Shown: in pieces, positions 8,309 through 17,608 of the stretch
Numbering within the stretch: position 1 is the stretch's first letter
Layout: the number at the start of each line of letters is the position of its first letter
Assembly: GCA_041552055.1 (NCBI GenBank)
Contig: JBFELO010000017.1
Location: forward strand, 1-51,391
DNA length: 51,391 nt
Direction: 5' to 3'
Source: JBFELO01 sp041552055
GTDB taxonomy: Bacteria; Acidobacteriota; Thermoanaerobaculia; Thermoanaerobaculales; Sulfomarinibacteraceae
The notes under the pieces: generated by a model
What the model was told of the DNA's origin: nothing
What the model saw: the letters and a program-made list of their open reading frames with translations, nothing else
The model's database searches: none
Made by a program: the position numbers and the translations under genes

Positions 8309-10303
8309 TTACGTCGAATCGGCGCCGCAGGCATTCTCCACTACCACCAGGGTGAGGTCGTCGTCGAGCTGCCGGTCGCCGACGTGGTGGTCCAGAGCCT
8401 CGAGCACCGTGGCGGCGAGCTCGCCGCCGCCGACCTGCGGGCTCTCCGCCAGTAATCGCGCCAGGCGCTCGTACCCGAAAGGCTCTCCCGAGGCGTCGGT
8501 CGCCTCGACCAGTCCGTCGGAGTACAGGACGAGCAGGCATTCGGAGGGGAGCGTCCGCTCGACCCGCACCGGGTCGAACAGCTGGCTGCCCACGGGTAGC
8601 GAGCTGGTCATCAACTCCTCGCTGCTGCCCCCGCTGAGCAGATATGCCGGCGGGTGGCCGGCGGCGGTGACTTTCAGCCGCCCCGCATTCGGATCGATCT
8701 CGACCGCGGTCAACGTTGCCATGGTGCGGCCGCTGCCGTCTCCCACCAACAGCTGATTGACGCGTCGCAGCAGCTCCTCCCCCCCGTACCCTTCCTGAAT
8801 CAACGTCGCCACGGAAGACTTCAAGCTGGCCATGATGAGTCCTGTGTGCAGGCCGTGACCGGCGACGTCGCCCACTACCACCACGAGGCGTCCCCCACCG
8901 AGTGGAAAGATGTCGAAGTAGTCGCCCCCCACCTCGGTCGCGGGGCGAAACGTCGCGTGAACGGTGAGCTGACCGTGGCGCAGGTGCCGGTCCGGCAGCA
9001 GGCTTTCCTGGATTTCCCGGGCGAGCTCCAGCTCACGTGCCAGGCGCTCGCGATCCGCCACCTGGATCATCATGTCCTGGATCGACTCTGTCATCCGGTT
9101 GAACGAGAGCGCCAAATCACCCAGTTGGTCGTGGCGTTTGACTGAGATGCGGTGGTCGAGGTTGCCGTCCTGCACCTCGCGGGCTCCCCGGGTGAGACGG
9201 GACGTCGAGCGGGTGATCGAAATCATCATGGTCGCGGCCAACAGGACTGCGAGCCCGTACACGACCAGGAAGAAGGTCCCCAGCGCCCCCAGCGCGGCCC
9301 ACAGCTCCGACCCGAGCTCGTAGCGCCACAGGATGAATGACTGCCAGACGTTTGCCGGCGATGTGCGCAGCAAGGTCACGAATGAGCCGTCCGACTTGCC
9401 GGTCGCGAGATCGCGCACGTCCTCGGTGGCGCGAAACCAGTACACCCACGGTTTCCAGAGAAGTCCCTTTTCGGATTCCGGCCACTCGTCCCAGACCTCG
9501 TCCAACGGCGCACTATCATCTTCGACCGTGAATGTCCGGGTATCGCCCCCGGCCGAGACCGTCAGTCGACGTTCGCCCTCGCGTTCCCCCCCGTCCTCCT
9601 CGGCGTCCCGCAGACTCATGAAGTAGACGTCGAACCACATCTCTGCGCTCATCGCCCGAGCGGCTTCCACATCGAGCGGAATCAGGGCAGCGACCATGTC
9701 CCGGCCTTCCCGATCGGTGACGACGCTGAGCACGTAGGCGGTTCCCGCTTGGCGGGCCACGCTCCCGGAATTGCTCTCGGTAAGCCAATGAAGATCGGGC
9801 AAGTCCTGGGCGGGATCGCTTGCGAGCAGCTCTCCCCCGAGCCGTGCGACCCACGACACCCTCGGCACCGGGGGGTACCTCCGCTCGGCCAGATCTTCGA
9901 GCAGGGCCGTCGCGCCTTCGAGGTCGGTCCGCTGGTAGGCTTCGAGGACCCGCTCGCAGTCACGGTCTAGCACGCGGACCACACCATCCATCTCCGTGCC
10001 CAGACGCACCGAGGTGTACTGACCCATCAACAGGTACAGCACGAAACCGCCGAACATGGCGCAGAACAGGAATGGCGACACACCGATCAAAACGTAGGAC
10101 AGGAGCAGGCGGACACTCACTCGATAGGTCAGCCAACGCCACAGGAGCCAGCAACCGACCACTACCGAGACCACGACCCACAGCGCCGTGAGCGCGGTCG
10201 CCACCTCGGTCAGCGAGGATTCCGGGGCGAGCGACCCGGCAAGCGCCCACGTGATCGCGAGCGCGGCGCCGATGCCGAGCCACACGAGGGTACGGCGCTT
10301 CAT
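8309..10303 (-). CDS. Membrane SpoIIE-type PP2C phosphatase with HAMP domain
   Basis: 664 residues. Several N-terminal membrane segments (about 5-90), an extracytoplasmic sensor region (about 95-300), another membrane segment, then a HAMP domain (TRGAREVQDGNLDHRISVK) and a C-terminal PP2C/SpoIIE domain with GGDYFDIF, VGDVAGHGLHTGLIMA and LVLYSDGLVEA. Such proteins dephosphorylate anti-sigma-factor antagonists in partner-switching pathways. No cognate anti-sigma or antagonist gene is nearby. The ATG overlaps the tdk stop (ATGA 10300-10303), so the two are coupled although functionally unlike. Confidence 0.9.
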   Translation of the reverse strand: MKRRTLVWLGIGAALAITWALAGSLAPESSLTEVATALTALWVVVSVVVGCWLLWRWLTYRVSVRLLLSYVLIGVSPFLFCAMFGGFVLYLLMGQYTSVRLGTEMDGVVRVLDRDCERVLEAYQRTDLEGATALLEDLAERRYPPVPRVSWVARLGGELLASDPAQDLPDLHWLTESNSGSVARQAGTAYVLSVVTDREGRDMVAALIPLDVEAARAMSAEMWFDVYFMSLRDAEEDGGEREGERRLTVSAGGDTRTFTVEDDSAPLDEVWDEWPESEKGLLWKPWVYWFRATEDVRDLATGKSDGSFVTLLRTSPANVWQSFILWRYELGSELWAALGALGTFFLVVYGLAVLLAATMMISITRSTSRLTRGAREVQDGNLDHRISVKRHDQLGDLALSFNRMTESIQDMMIQVADRERLARELELAREIQESLLPDRHLRHGQLTVHATFRPATEVGGDYFDIFPLGGGRLVVVVGDVAGHGLHTGLIMASLKSSVATLIQEGYGGEELLRRVNQLLVGDGSGRTMATLTAVEIDPNAGRLKVTAAGHPPAYLLSGGSSEELMTSSLPVGSQLFDPVRVERTLPSECLLVLYSDGLVEATDASGEPFGYERLARLLAESPQVGGGELAATVLEALDHHVGDRQLDDDLTLVVVENACGADST

Positions 10304-10917
10304 CCCTCGGTTCCTCCGCCATCGGGCGGAAACAGCCACGGGCTCGATGAGGCGACCGCTCCCTCGGGCTCGTGGCACCGGCGGCAGCGCGCCTCGTAGA
10401 CGTCGGCGGCACCGACGACCACCCGCTCTCTGTCCTCGGTGAGACGCTGCGTGTAGCTGGCGGGAGCGCCGCAGCACGCACAAATCGCGTGGATCTTGTG
10501 CACCTCCTCCGCGATGGCGAGCAACTCAGGCATCGGGCCGAACGGCACCCCGGCGTAATCCATATCGAGGCCGGCTACGAGAACCCTCTTGCCGAGGTTC
10601 GCGAGGTGCGAGCACACCCGGATCAGGGCGTGGTCGAAGAACTGTCCCTCGTCAATCCCCACCACCTCGGTGCGCGGTTCGAGGCGAGCCAAGATCTCGT
10701 CGGCCCGTTCCACCACCTCACACGGCAGCCGCCACCTCGAGTGGGAAACGACGTCGGACTCGGTGTATCTGTTGTCGAGCGCGGGCTTGAACACCTGCAC
10801 CCGCTGGCGTGCGATCGCCGCTCGCCGGATCAGCCGGATCAGCTCCTCGGACTTGCCGGAGAACATCGGTCCAGCCACCACCTCGATCCAGCCGGCACCG
10901 GGACGCGTGGGGTTCAT
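10300..10917 (-). CDS. tdk: Thymidine kinase
   Basis: 205 residues. Phosphorylates thymidine to dTMP with ATP (pyrimidine salvage). P-loop GPMFSGKS at 16-23, the D-E motif VVGIDEGQFFD, the lasso-type substrate region GLDMDYAGVPFGPM, and a zinc site made by CACC and CRRCH. This is the type II (tetrameric, bacterial) family at its usual length. It is first of a two-gene unit with the phosphatase. Confidence 0.95.
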   Translation of the reverse strand: MNPTRPGAGWIEVVAGPMFSGKSEELIRLIRRAAIARQRVQVFKPALDNRYTESDVVSHSRWRLPCEVVERADEILARLEPRTEVVGIDEGQFFDHALIRVCSHLANLGKRVLVAGLDMDYAGVPFGPMPELLAIAEEVHKIHAICACCGAPASYTQRLTEDRERVVVGAADVYEARCRRCHEPEGAVASSSPWLFPPDGGGTEG

Positions 10918-11386
10918 CAGGGCGGTAGCTTAACTCACGCGCCCAGATTCGAGATGCCAGATTCCGGATGTCAGGTGCCAGATCCACCGCCCGCCCGGAT
11001 GCTTTGATGCTGGATGCTTGATGCCGGATCCCCCGCCCAGCCCGAAGACAACCACAGCACGGAGACAGAGGGAAGGGATGGGATGCGCTGGTCTCGGCAG
11101 CCTGATGACAGCGCCTCGTGCGGGCGTGTCGTCTTTGACAATGTTGGGAGCACCGCCACCGGGGGTGGGAGGCCGTTGGGTCCCAACATTGCCTGAGGTG
11201 GCACCCGCGGGAAGCGCGCCGGGGAGAGGGCGCGTATCGTTTGTGCCGGCCTCATCGAACGACAGGCTTCGTCGGGCGCGGACGCGGACTCGGACGCGGG
11301 CAGGTGGATCTGCGCTCATCTGCGTTCATCTGCGGTTTCTCTCTGTGGAGGGCGAGCGGGCGTGGTCCCGCAACGCGGTCAATCCG
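10918..11386. repeat. 469-nt spacer of dispersed repeat modules
   Basis: No gene. Modules in order: GATGCTTTGATGCTGGATGC words (about 10945-11030); CAACCACAGCACGGAGACAGAG (11047-11068); palindromic module 11104-11236 with 11-bp perfect arms CAATGTTGGGA (11139-11149) and TCCCAACATTG (11181-11191) followed by GGGGAGAGGGCGCGTA; CCTCATCGAAC (11250) and GGACGCGGACTCGGACGCGG (11280-11299); then ATCTGCG triplets (11306-11337). The order matches 2000-2350, but the palindrome arms differ in sequence. Confidence 0.8.
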
Positions 11387-12802
11387 TCACTTGTTCACGA
11401 TGTGCACCGCTTTTCCGAGCGCCGCCTCCACCGCTTCCTGAAACGCCTCCGACATCGTTGGGTGGGGATGAATGGTGAGAGCCACGTCTTCCAGAAACGC
11501 GCCCATCTCGAGCGCGAGCGTGGCCTCGCCGATGAACTCGGACACCCCACGGCCGACCGCGACCACACCGAGCAACCGTTTGGAGTCGGCGTCGGCAATC
11601 GCCTTGACGAACCCTTCGGTGGAGTCCAGCGACATGGCGCGTCCCGATGCCGAGAACGGGAACGTGCCGGTGACAACCGAGTACCCCTGGTCCGCGGCCT
11701 CGCGTTCGGTGAGCCCGCTCCACGCCACCTCCGGGTCCGTGTAGATCACCGCCGGCACCGCGGCGTTGTCGAACGCCGCCGGCTCGCCGGCGATCACCTC
11801 GGCCGCGACCTTGGCCTCCTGGTAGGCCTTGTGGGCGAGCAGTACACCACCCACGACGTCTCCGATGGCGTAGATCCCTGGGATCGAGGTCCGCATCCGA
11901 TCATCGACCTGGATGAAACCCTTTTCGTCGGTCGTCACTCCGACCTTGTCCAGCGCGAGTGCGTCGGAGTTGGGCACTCGACCGACGCTCATCATCACGA
12001 CGTCGGTTTCCACTCGCAGCTCGGCATCGGGTCCCTGCGCGATCACCACCGAGGGGGTGCCCTCCTCGAACCGCTCTGCACGATGCTCGAGGTGGAGGTC
12101 GATCTTCAGCTGCTTGAGCCGGCGCGCGAGCGCCTTTGCGACGTCCGGATCGAGGTCAGGCAGGAGCTCGGGCAAGAATTCGACGATCGACACCTTCGCA
12201 CCGAGCTTGGCGTAGACCATTCCGAGCTCGAGTCCGATGTACCCCGCGCCGATCACCACCAGCCGGTCGGGAACCGTCTGGAGCGACAATGCCTCGCTCG
12301 AGCCGATGATCTTCTCACCGTCGTGCGGGAACCCGTCGAGTCCCATGGGACGCGAGCCCGTGGCAATGATCGCCGTCTCGAAGTCGATGTCGACGCGACC
12401 GTCAGAGGTCGCGACCGCGAGCTTCCGGTCGGACACGAACTCGGCATGGCCGTGGACCACCTCGATCCCGCTCTTCTCGCACAGGAATTTGACGCCGCCG
12501 GTGAGCCGCTGGACGATGCCGTCCTTCCAGCGCACCATCTGCGGCAGGTCCACGTACAGACCCTCCACCTTCAGGCCCATTTTCTTCGCACCGCGAAGCT
12601 CGTCGGCCAGATCGGCGGCGTGGATCAGCGCCTTGGAGGGAATGCATCCCACGTTGAGACAGACGCCCCCCAGGCGCTCCTCCTTCTCCACCAGGATCAC
12701 ATCCTTGCCGAGCTGCGCGGCACGAATCGCAGCGACGTAACCACCTGGGCCAGCACCGATAACGACGACCTGACACCCACGCACAACAGAACCGACAACC
12801 AT
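11387..12802 (-). CDS. lpdA: Dihydrolipoyl dehydrogenase (E3)
   Basis: 471 residues. Reoxidises the dihydrolipoyl arm of E2 using FAD and NAD+. FAD site GAGPGGYVAA (16-25), redox disulfide in GGVCLNVGCIPSKAL (Cys48/Cys53), NAD domain VVIGAGYIGLELG, and C-terminal catalytic HPHPTMSE (His about 447, Glu about 452). Its ATG directly follows the E2 TAA, so it is the last gene of the dehydrogenase operon. Confidence 0.96.
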   Translation of the reverse strand: MVVGSVVRGCQVVVIGAGPGGYVAAIRAAQLGKDVILVEKEERLGGVCLNVGCIPSKALIHAADLADELRGAKKMGLKVEGLYVDLPQMVRWKDGIVQRLTGGVKFLCEKSGIEVVHGHAEFVSDRKLAVATSDGRVDIDFETAIIATGSRPMGLDGFPHDGEKIIGSSEALSLQTVPDRLVVIGAGYIGLELGMVYAKLGAKVSIVEFLPELLPDLDPDVAKALARRLKQLKIDLHLEHRAERFEEGTPSVVIAQGPDAELRVETDVVMMSVGRVPNSDALALDKVGVTTDEKGFIQVDDRMRTSIPGIYAIGDVVGGVLLAHKAYQEAKVAAEVIAGEPAAFDNAAVPAVIYTDPEVAWSGLTEREAADQGYSVVTGTFPFSASGRAMSLDSTEGFVKAIADADSKRLLGVVAVGRGVSEFIGEATLALEMGAFLEDVALTIHPHPTMSEAFQEAVEAALGKAVHIVNK

Positions 12803-14074
12803 TTACAGCCTCGCCATCAGCAGACCGGGAGCGGACACCAGCCGCACCAAATCGGTCATGAACCGGGCCGCCTCGGCCCCGTCGACCCATCGATGATCGA
12901 ACGACACGCTCAGATACATCATGTCGCGGATCGCGATCTCGCCGTCCACCACCACCGGGCGCTCCTTGATGGCGTGCAGGCCGAGTATCGCGAGCTCGGG
13001 CTGGTTGATGATCGGCGTCGCGAACACCCCACCCAGCGGCCCGATGTTGGTGATCGTACAGGTGCCGCCGCGCAGCTCCGAAAGGTCCAGCCGGCGCGAC
13101 CTGGCGCGCTCGGCCAGATCCCCCACCTCGCGCGCGAGTGTGATCATGTCCTTCTGGTCAGCGTTGCGGACCACCGGCACGATGAGGCCTTCCGGTGTGT
13201 CGACCGCGATGCCGATGTTGTAATAGCGCTTGAGCAGGAACTCACCGGCCTCCTCATCGACCGTGGCGTTGAACGTCGGGTATTGCCTGAGCACGGCCAC
13301 GAGCGCCTTGATGAACATCGGCAGCAGACTGAACTTGACGCCGTACCTCTCCTCGATGGTGGGCTTCGACTTCTTGTAGTGGGCGACGAGATCGGTGACG
13401 TCGGCCTCGTCCACGTGGGTGACGTGCGCCGAGGTTTGCTTGGACGTGCGCATGGCTCCGGCGATCACCTTGCGCAGGTGTGACAGCGGGATCCGTTCGA
13501 CCTCGCCATCCTCGGTGCCCATCACCGTCCCGCCACCGACCGGTGGCGCGGGCGCTGATGCTCGAGGCCGAGCCGGTTCGGCGGCAATCTCGAGCGACGG
13601 CCCTCGACGCGCCGCGCGCTCGACGTCCTCGTCGGTGATCCGCCCTCCCGCACCCGTACCCTGGAGCCCCTGTAGGTTGACACCCAGCTTACGGGCACGG
13701 GCTCGGGTCCGCGGAGTGGCCAACGGCCGGCGCGCGGCGGCCTCTACCGGCGGAGCAACTGCGGCGGTACTGCCGTCAGGCTCGGGGACCGGCAGATCCG
13801 AATCGGTCGGCCCGACATCGTCGGGAACCCTCTCACCGGCCTCCCCGATCGTGACGAGGGGCTCTCCGACGTGAATCGTGGCGTCGGCGGCCACGTAAAG
13901 CTTGAGCACGGTCCCGGCCTTGGGCGACGGCAGTTCGACCACCGCCTTGTCGGTCTCGACCTTCAGGAGGGGTTGGTCCTCGTCGACGGCGTCTCCCTCG
14001 GCGACGAGCCACTCCACCACCTGACCTTCGTGAATACCCTCACCGACGTCGGGGAAGGTGAAGACGTACGCCAT
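12803..14074 (-). CDS. 2-oxoacid dehydrogenase E2 (dihydrolipoamide acyltransferase)
   Basis: 423 residues. One lipoyl domain (1-78) with the modified Lys43 in ETDKAV; an E3/E1-binding domain (about 118-155, TPRTRARARKLGV...GAGGRITDEDV); and a C-terminal catalytic domain with SFDHRWVDG (His about 394, Asp about 398). Transfers the acyl group from E1 to CoA. The substrate (pyruvate or branched-chain) cannot be settled by eye. GGAGGAG lies just before the ATG. It is separated from E1beta by 116 nt. Confidence 0.94.
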   Translation of the reverse strand: MAYVFTFPDVGEGIHEGQVVEWLVAEGDAVDEDQPLLKVETDKAVVELPSPKAGTVLKLYVAADATIHVGEPLVTIGEAGERVPDDVGPTDSDLPVPEPDGSTAAVAPPVEAAARRPLATPRTRARARKLGVNLQGLQGTGAGGRITDEDVERAARRGPSLEIAAEPARPRASAPAPPVGGGTVMGTEDGEVERIPLSHLRKVIAGAMRTSKQTSAHVTHVDEADVTDLVAHYKKSKPTIEERYGVKFSLLPMFIKALVAVLRQYPTFNATVDEEAGEFLLKRYYNIGIAVDTPEGLIVPVVRNADQKDMITLAREVGDLAERARSRRLDLSELRGGTCTITNIGPLGGVFATPIINQPELAILGLHAIKERPVVVDGEIAIRDMMYLSVSFDHRWVDGAEAARFMTDLVRLVSAPGLLMARL

Positions 14075-14190
14075 TCTGCTCCTCCGTCACTCTCCAATTT
14101 CCACGTTGCGCTCCACGGGACCCACGCTCCTTTGTTTGTGGCGAGTGCGGCCCGCAGATGGTAACAGATATGATTCGACACCCGGAGGTG

Positions 14191-15237
14191 TCAGAAGGCG
14201 AGTGCCTTCTTCACCGACCGAATGACCCGCTCCCGACTGGGCAGGTAGAGGTGCTCCTGTTTCGCGAGCGGAAACACGACATCGAAACCTGCCACCCGCT
14301 CCACCGGGGCGAGTAGCTGGAGCATTGCGTGCTCGTTGATGAGCGCAGAAACCTCCGCGCCGAACCCGTTGGTGCGTGGAGCCTCGTGAACCACGACTGC
14401 ACGCCCGGTCTTGACCACGCTCGCGAGCAGGGTCTCGCGGTCGAGCGGATTGAGCGTGCGCAGGTCCACAACCTCTGCAGAGACTCCTTCGTGGGCCAGG
14501 ACCTCGGCCGCGTCGAGGCACAGTCTCGCCATCGCACCCCAGCCGATGAGGGTCACATCGTCGCCCTCGCGAGCGATCGCTGCCGACCCGAGCGGCACCG
14601 TGTACGGTTCGACCGGGACCTCGCTGCGGAAGGCGCGGTAGATTCGCTTCGGCTCCATGAACAGCACCGGGTCATCGTCGCGGATCGCCGAGATCAGGAG
14701 GCCCTTGGCGTCGTACGGGTTCGACGGGACCACCACCTTGATGCCCGGCGTGTTGAGGAACAGGCTCTCATAGCTCTCCGAGTGATGCTCCGGCGGATGG
14801 ATACCACCGCCGTACGGCATCCGCACGACCATCGGAACCGACAGGCCACCACGGGTGCGGTTGCGGAGCCGGGCCGCGTGACCAAACAGCTGATTGATGG
14901 CGGGGTAGACGAAGCCCATGAACTGGATCTCGCAGACCGGACGCAGGCCGGTGGCGGCGAGCCCCACCGACATACCGACGATGGCGCTCTCCGCGAGCGG
15001 CGTGTCGATCACACGGTCGGGTCCGAACTGTTCGATGAGATCCTCGGTCGCGCGAAAAACGCCGCCGTCGATCCCCACGTCCTCCCCGAGCACGATCACA
15101 CGCTCGTCCCGAGCCATCTCGTCCCGCATCGCGTCTCGAATGGCGCGCGCGATCGTCAGCTTCTCGGTCGCCGCCTCGGGCACCGCGTGCAGCCCGCGAC
15201 GGTCAGGACTCCCGGAACCCGCAGGATCGGACTTCAT
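14191..15237 (-). CDS. 2-oxoacid dehydrogenase E1 beta subunit
   Basis: 348 residues. Transketolase-type pyrimidine-binding and C-terminal domains: VLGEDVGIDGGVFRAT, DTPLAESAIVGMSVGLA, EIQFMGFVYPAINQL, RMPYGGGIHPPEHHSESYE and LNPLDRETLLASVVKTGRAVVVHE. Forms the alpha2beta2 E1 with the product of the overlapping upstream gene (ATGA, 15234-15237), which also fixes the start. The N-terminal ~25 residues are a variable extension. A GACACC-CGGA-GGTGTC hairpin (14177-14192) overlaps the stop. Confidence 0.94.
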   Translation of the reverse strand: MKSDPAGSGSPDRRGLHAVPEAATEKLTIARAIRDAMRDEMARDERVIVLGEDVGIDGGVFRATEDLIEQFGPDRVIDTPLAESAIVGMSVGLAATGLRPVCEIQFMGFVYPAINQLFGHAARLRNRTRGGLSVPMVVRMPYGGGIHPPEHHSESYESLFLNTPGIKVVVPSNPYDAKGLLISAIRDDDPVLFMEPKRIYRAFRSEVPVEPYTVPLGSAAIAREGDDVTLIGWGAMARLCLDAAEVLAHEGVSAEVVDLRTLNPLDRETLLASVVKTGRAVVVHEAPRTNGFGAEVSALINEHAMLQLLAPVERVAGFDVVFPLAKQEHLYLPSRERVIRSVKKALAF

Positions 15238-16307
15238 CCCTGCACCTCCTCGAGAAGCGCGGCTTCCTGCTCGCGGATGATCGGTGTCGGCTCGGCGTAC
15301 ATGTAAGCGAACAGCTCGCCTGGCTCCTGGGGCGGCATCGCCTCGAACTTCTCGACCTGGGCGTCGACCCAGGCGCGCGCCTCCTCCTCCAGCACCTCGC
15401 CCCGAGCGGAGTCCCACAGACCGCTGCTTTCGAGGTAGCGACGGAGGCGAAGGATCGGGTCCCGAAGCTCCCACTCCCGGAGCTCGTCCGGATCCCGGTA
15501 CCGACTGGCGTCGTCCGCCGTGGTGTGGTCACCGAGACGGTAGGTGACCGCCTCGAGCAGCGTCGGACCGTCACCGGCCCGGATCCGATCGAGCGCCTCG
15601 CGGGCCGCGCTGTAGACGGCAAAGACATCGTTGCCGTCCACCTGGACCCCAGGAATCCCGTACGCGTGAGCCTTCTGCGCCAGGGTCGCCGAGGCGGTCT
15701 GGCGGTGGAGCGGAACCGAAATGGCCCACTGGTTGTTCTGGATCACGAACACCGTCCTGGCCTGGAACACCCCCGCGCAGTTGAGAGCCTCGTGGAAATC
15801 GCCCTCAGACGTGGAGCCGTCCCCGCCGAACACGACCGCTGCCGCGTCCTCACCCTGCAGCTTGAGCGACAGCCCGACGCCGGCCCCGTGCTGCCACTGG
15901 CTGCCGACCGGGACCGCCACCGGGAAGCACCGCACGCCCTCCGGGAACGCCGAACCCCTTTCATCTCCGGCCCAATACGCAAAGATGAGATGCAAGGGGC
16001 ATCCCCGCAGCACCATCACGCCGTGCTCGCGGAACGCGGGAATCAGCCAGTCCTGATCGCCCATGGCGAGGGCGACCCCGGCCTGGACCGCTTCCTGGCC
16101 GCGGATCGGAGGCCACGTGCCCATGCGGCCCTGGCGTTGCATCTTGAGCGCCTTGTCGTCGAAGGCTCGCATCATCACCATGTCGCGGTACAACCCACGA
16201 ACCTGATCCGCCGACAGCTCCGGCATCAACGGGCCATCGACCCGCCCCTCGATATCGAGGATCTCCAGCCGTTCTGTCACCGCTTCATAGACCCGCGTTC
16301 GAGGCAT
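15234..16307 (-). CDS. 2-oxoacid dehydrogenase E1 alpha subunit
   Basis: 357 residues. The thiamine-diphosphate-dependent decarboxylase half of E1. TPP motif GGDGSTSEGDFHEAL...VIQNN, preceded by FREHGVMVLRG, and the phosphorylation-loop-like YRLGDHTTADDASRYRDPDE. The VDGNDVFAVY segment resembles pyruvate dehydrogenases of the PdhA type; a branched-chain role is not excluded. The start at ATG 16307 is taken because GGGGGGGT lies 3-4 nt before it; the frame extends to 16382 without a better site. Confidence 0.93.
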   Translation of the reverse strand: MPRTRVYEAVTERLEILDIEGRVDGPLMPELSADQVRGLYRDMVMMRAFDDKALKMQRQGRMGTWPPIRGQEAVQAGVALAMGDQDWLIPAFREHGVMVLRGCPLHLIFAYWAGDERGSAFPEGVRCFPVAVPVGSQWQHGAGVGLSLKLQGEDAAAVVFGGDGSTSEGDFHEALNCAGVFQARTVFVIQNNQWAISVPLHRQTASATLAQKAHAYGIPGVQVDGNDVFAVYSAAREALDRIRAGDGPTLLEAVTYRLGDHTTADDASRYRDPDELREWELRDPILRLRRYLESSGLWDSARGEVLEEEARAWVDAQVEKFEAMPPQEPGELFAYMYAEPTPIIREQEAALLEEVQG

Positions 16308-16442
16308 TCGACCCCCCCTGAAACTGTTCACCGTACCCAACAGGCCCTGACCGTCGGAAATTTCGACCGTGATGCCAGACAACGTGGCACTTTAGCGCAC
16401 AATTGAGCCTATACTTAAGTACGCGGCCAATTCATTCGATAT

Positions 16443-17213
16443 TCAGCCACACGACACAGGAGCCCAGCGTGACTGGCGGTACGGCTCCAGGAATCGACCG
16501 GGGAGGGGTGGTCGGTCAGGCCGTGTCCTCTCGAGTCCGAGCGCCGCGGCGATCTGCCGCACGATCGCCCCACCGACCTCTCGCCAGTCCCCGTTCGGCA
16601 CCGCCGGCGCGAGCCCCCCGGCAATCCGCTCCGCCGGCACACCGAACACCCGCGCGTACAGGGGCGGATCGAGTCCCAGCAACAGGGCTGCGTGGATCAG
16701 AACCGCGCCGCCGCGGCGCGTCTGCGCACACCCGACCGACTTTCGGTCGCCCACCAGCAGGGTGTCGGAGAGCTGATCTTCGAAACAGACGGGAGATCTG
16801 ACTCGAGAGGCCCGCCGCGGCTCGCGCACCCGACGGACGTCGCTCCCGACAGACCTCAACGCCGGCTCGAGAACCTCGAGAAACCGGCCGTAGAGTCCCA
16901 CCACCCCCGCGGCCCACGGATGGGACGTCGGAAGTGCCAAGGACAGCGCGATGTCGCCGCGGTGGACCACGCCCGTGCCGCCTGTCAGGCGCCGCAACAC
17001 CGGGATGGCCTGCCGCCGGCACCACGCGAGATCCACATCCTCCGGATCCTGGGCGTAGCCCAGCACGACAACGGGTCCCTCCCACGAGTAGGTGAAAGCG
17101 CAGCACACTCCGGCCGCGGCGCGCTCCAGCATCCAGCGTTCGAACGCCAGATCCTCGACGGGTGAACTCCCGCCCCCCTCGTATATTTCGAGAACGTCCA
17201 CGTCGTTCGACAC
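16443..17213 (-). CDS. Lipoate-protein ligase / octanoyltransferase (LplA/LipM family)
   Basis: About 256 residues. Attaches lipoate or octanoate to lipoyl domains such as that of the E2 encoded downstream. Family motifs: RRLTGGTGVVHRGDIALSL (substrate-binding RRxxGGxxV), VGDRKSVGCAQTRRGG with the conserved Lys, and VCFE where LipM-type octanoyltransferases carry their catalytic Cys (position recalled, not aligned). The C-terminal accessory domain of E. coli LplA is absent, which favours the LipM/LipL form. The start is uncertain: GTG 17213 has AGGGAG almost adjoining, GTG 17201 has it 11 nt away. It lies 135 nt upstream of E1alpha in the same direction, so a lipoyl-enzyme operon is likely. 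Confidence 0.85.
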   Translation of the reverse strand: MSNDVDVLEIYEGGGSSPVEDLAFERWMLERAAAGVCCAFTYSWEGPVVVLGYAQDPEDVDLAWCRRQAIPVLRRLTGGTGVVHRGDIALSLALPTSHPWAAGVVGLYGRFLEVLEPALRSVGSDVRRVREPRRASRVRSPVCFEDQLSDTLLVGDRKSVGCAQTRRGGAVLIHAALLLGLDPPLYARVFGVPAERIAGGLAPAVPNGDWREVGGAIVRQIAAALGLERTRPDRPPLPGRFLEPYRQSRWAPVSCG

Positions 17214-17608
17214 TCCCTGGGCCACAATTGAAACGCAGAGACGCCAAGAACGCAAAGATTTTGCGAAGCCACCACCTCCGAGGAGGACTGCCCACAGGTC
17301 CCCCGCCCACCCAGATGCGAGATGCGAGATGCGGCACAAGATTCCCCGCCCACCCGTTCTTCGTCTTCGTCTTCATTTTCACCGGCCCCGCCCGCCCGTC
17401 GCTCGTCTCTTGTCGCTGGTCGCTGGACCGCCGGCCTCATCGAACGGGAGGCTTCGTCGGGCACGGACGCGGACTCGGACGCGGACGCGGGAGGGGGATC
17501 AAGCGACCAGTAGCCAGCTACCAGCGACGGGCGGGTGGTGGATCTGTTTGATCTGTGGGCATCGTTCTCTGATCTGCTCTGGTCTGCGTAATCTGCGGTT
17601 TGCCGTTG
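17214..17608. repeat. 395-nt spacer of dispersed repeat modules
   Basis: No gene. It starts with a widespread spacer-type sequence (GAAACGCAGAGACGCCAAG, 17230-17248). Then come GATGCGAGATGCGAGATGCGG (17311-17331), TTCGTCTTCGTCTTCATT (17360-17377), CGTCGCTCGTCTCTTGTCGC (17399-17418) running into CTGGTCGCTGGACC, CCTCATCGAACGGGAGGC (17435) with GGACGCGGACTCGGACGC repeats to 17490, and ATCTG-rich words (17538-17600). The CGTCGCT...CTGGACCGCC string recurs almost exactly at 26473-26507. Confidence 0.8.

Noticed and set aside
11018..13483. 821-codon open frame on the plus strand opposite lpdA and E2
   Set aside because: It is antisense to two certain genes and its translation is low-complexity His/Arg/Asp-rich; high-GC coding DNA often leaves such frames.
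14177..14192. GACACC-CGGA-GGTGTC hairpin as an operon terminator
   Set aside because: Short stem, no T-run, and E2 and E3 follow in the same direction; at most a processing or attenuation site.
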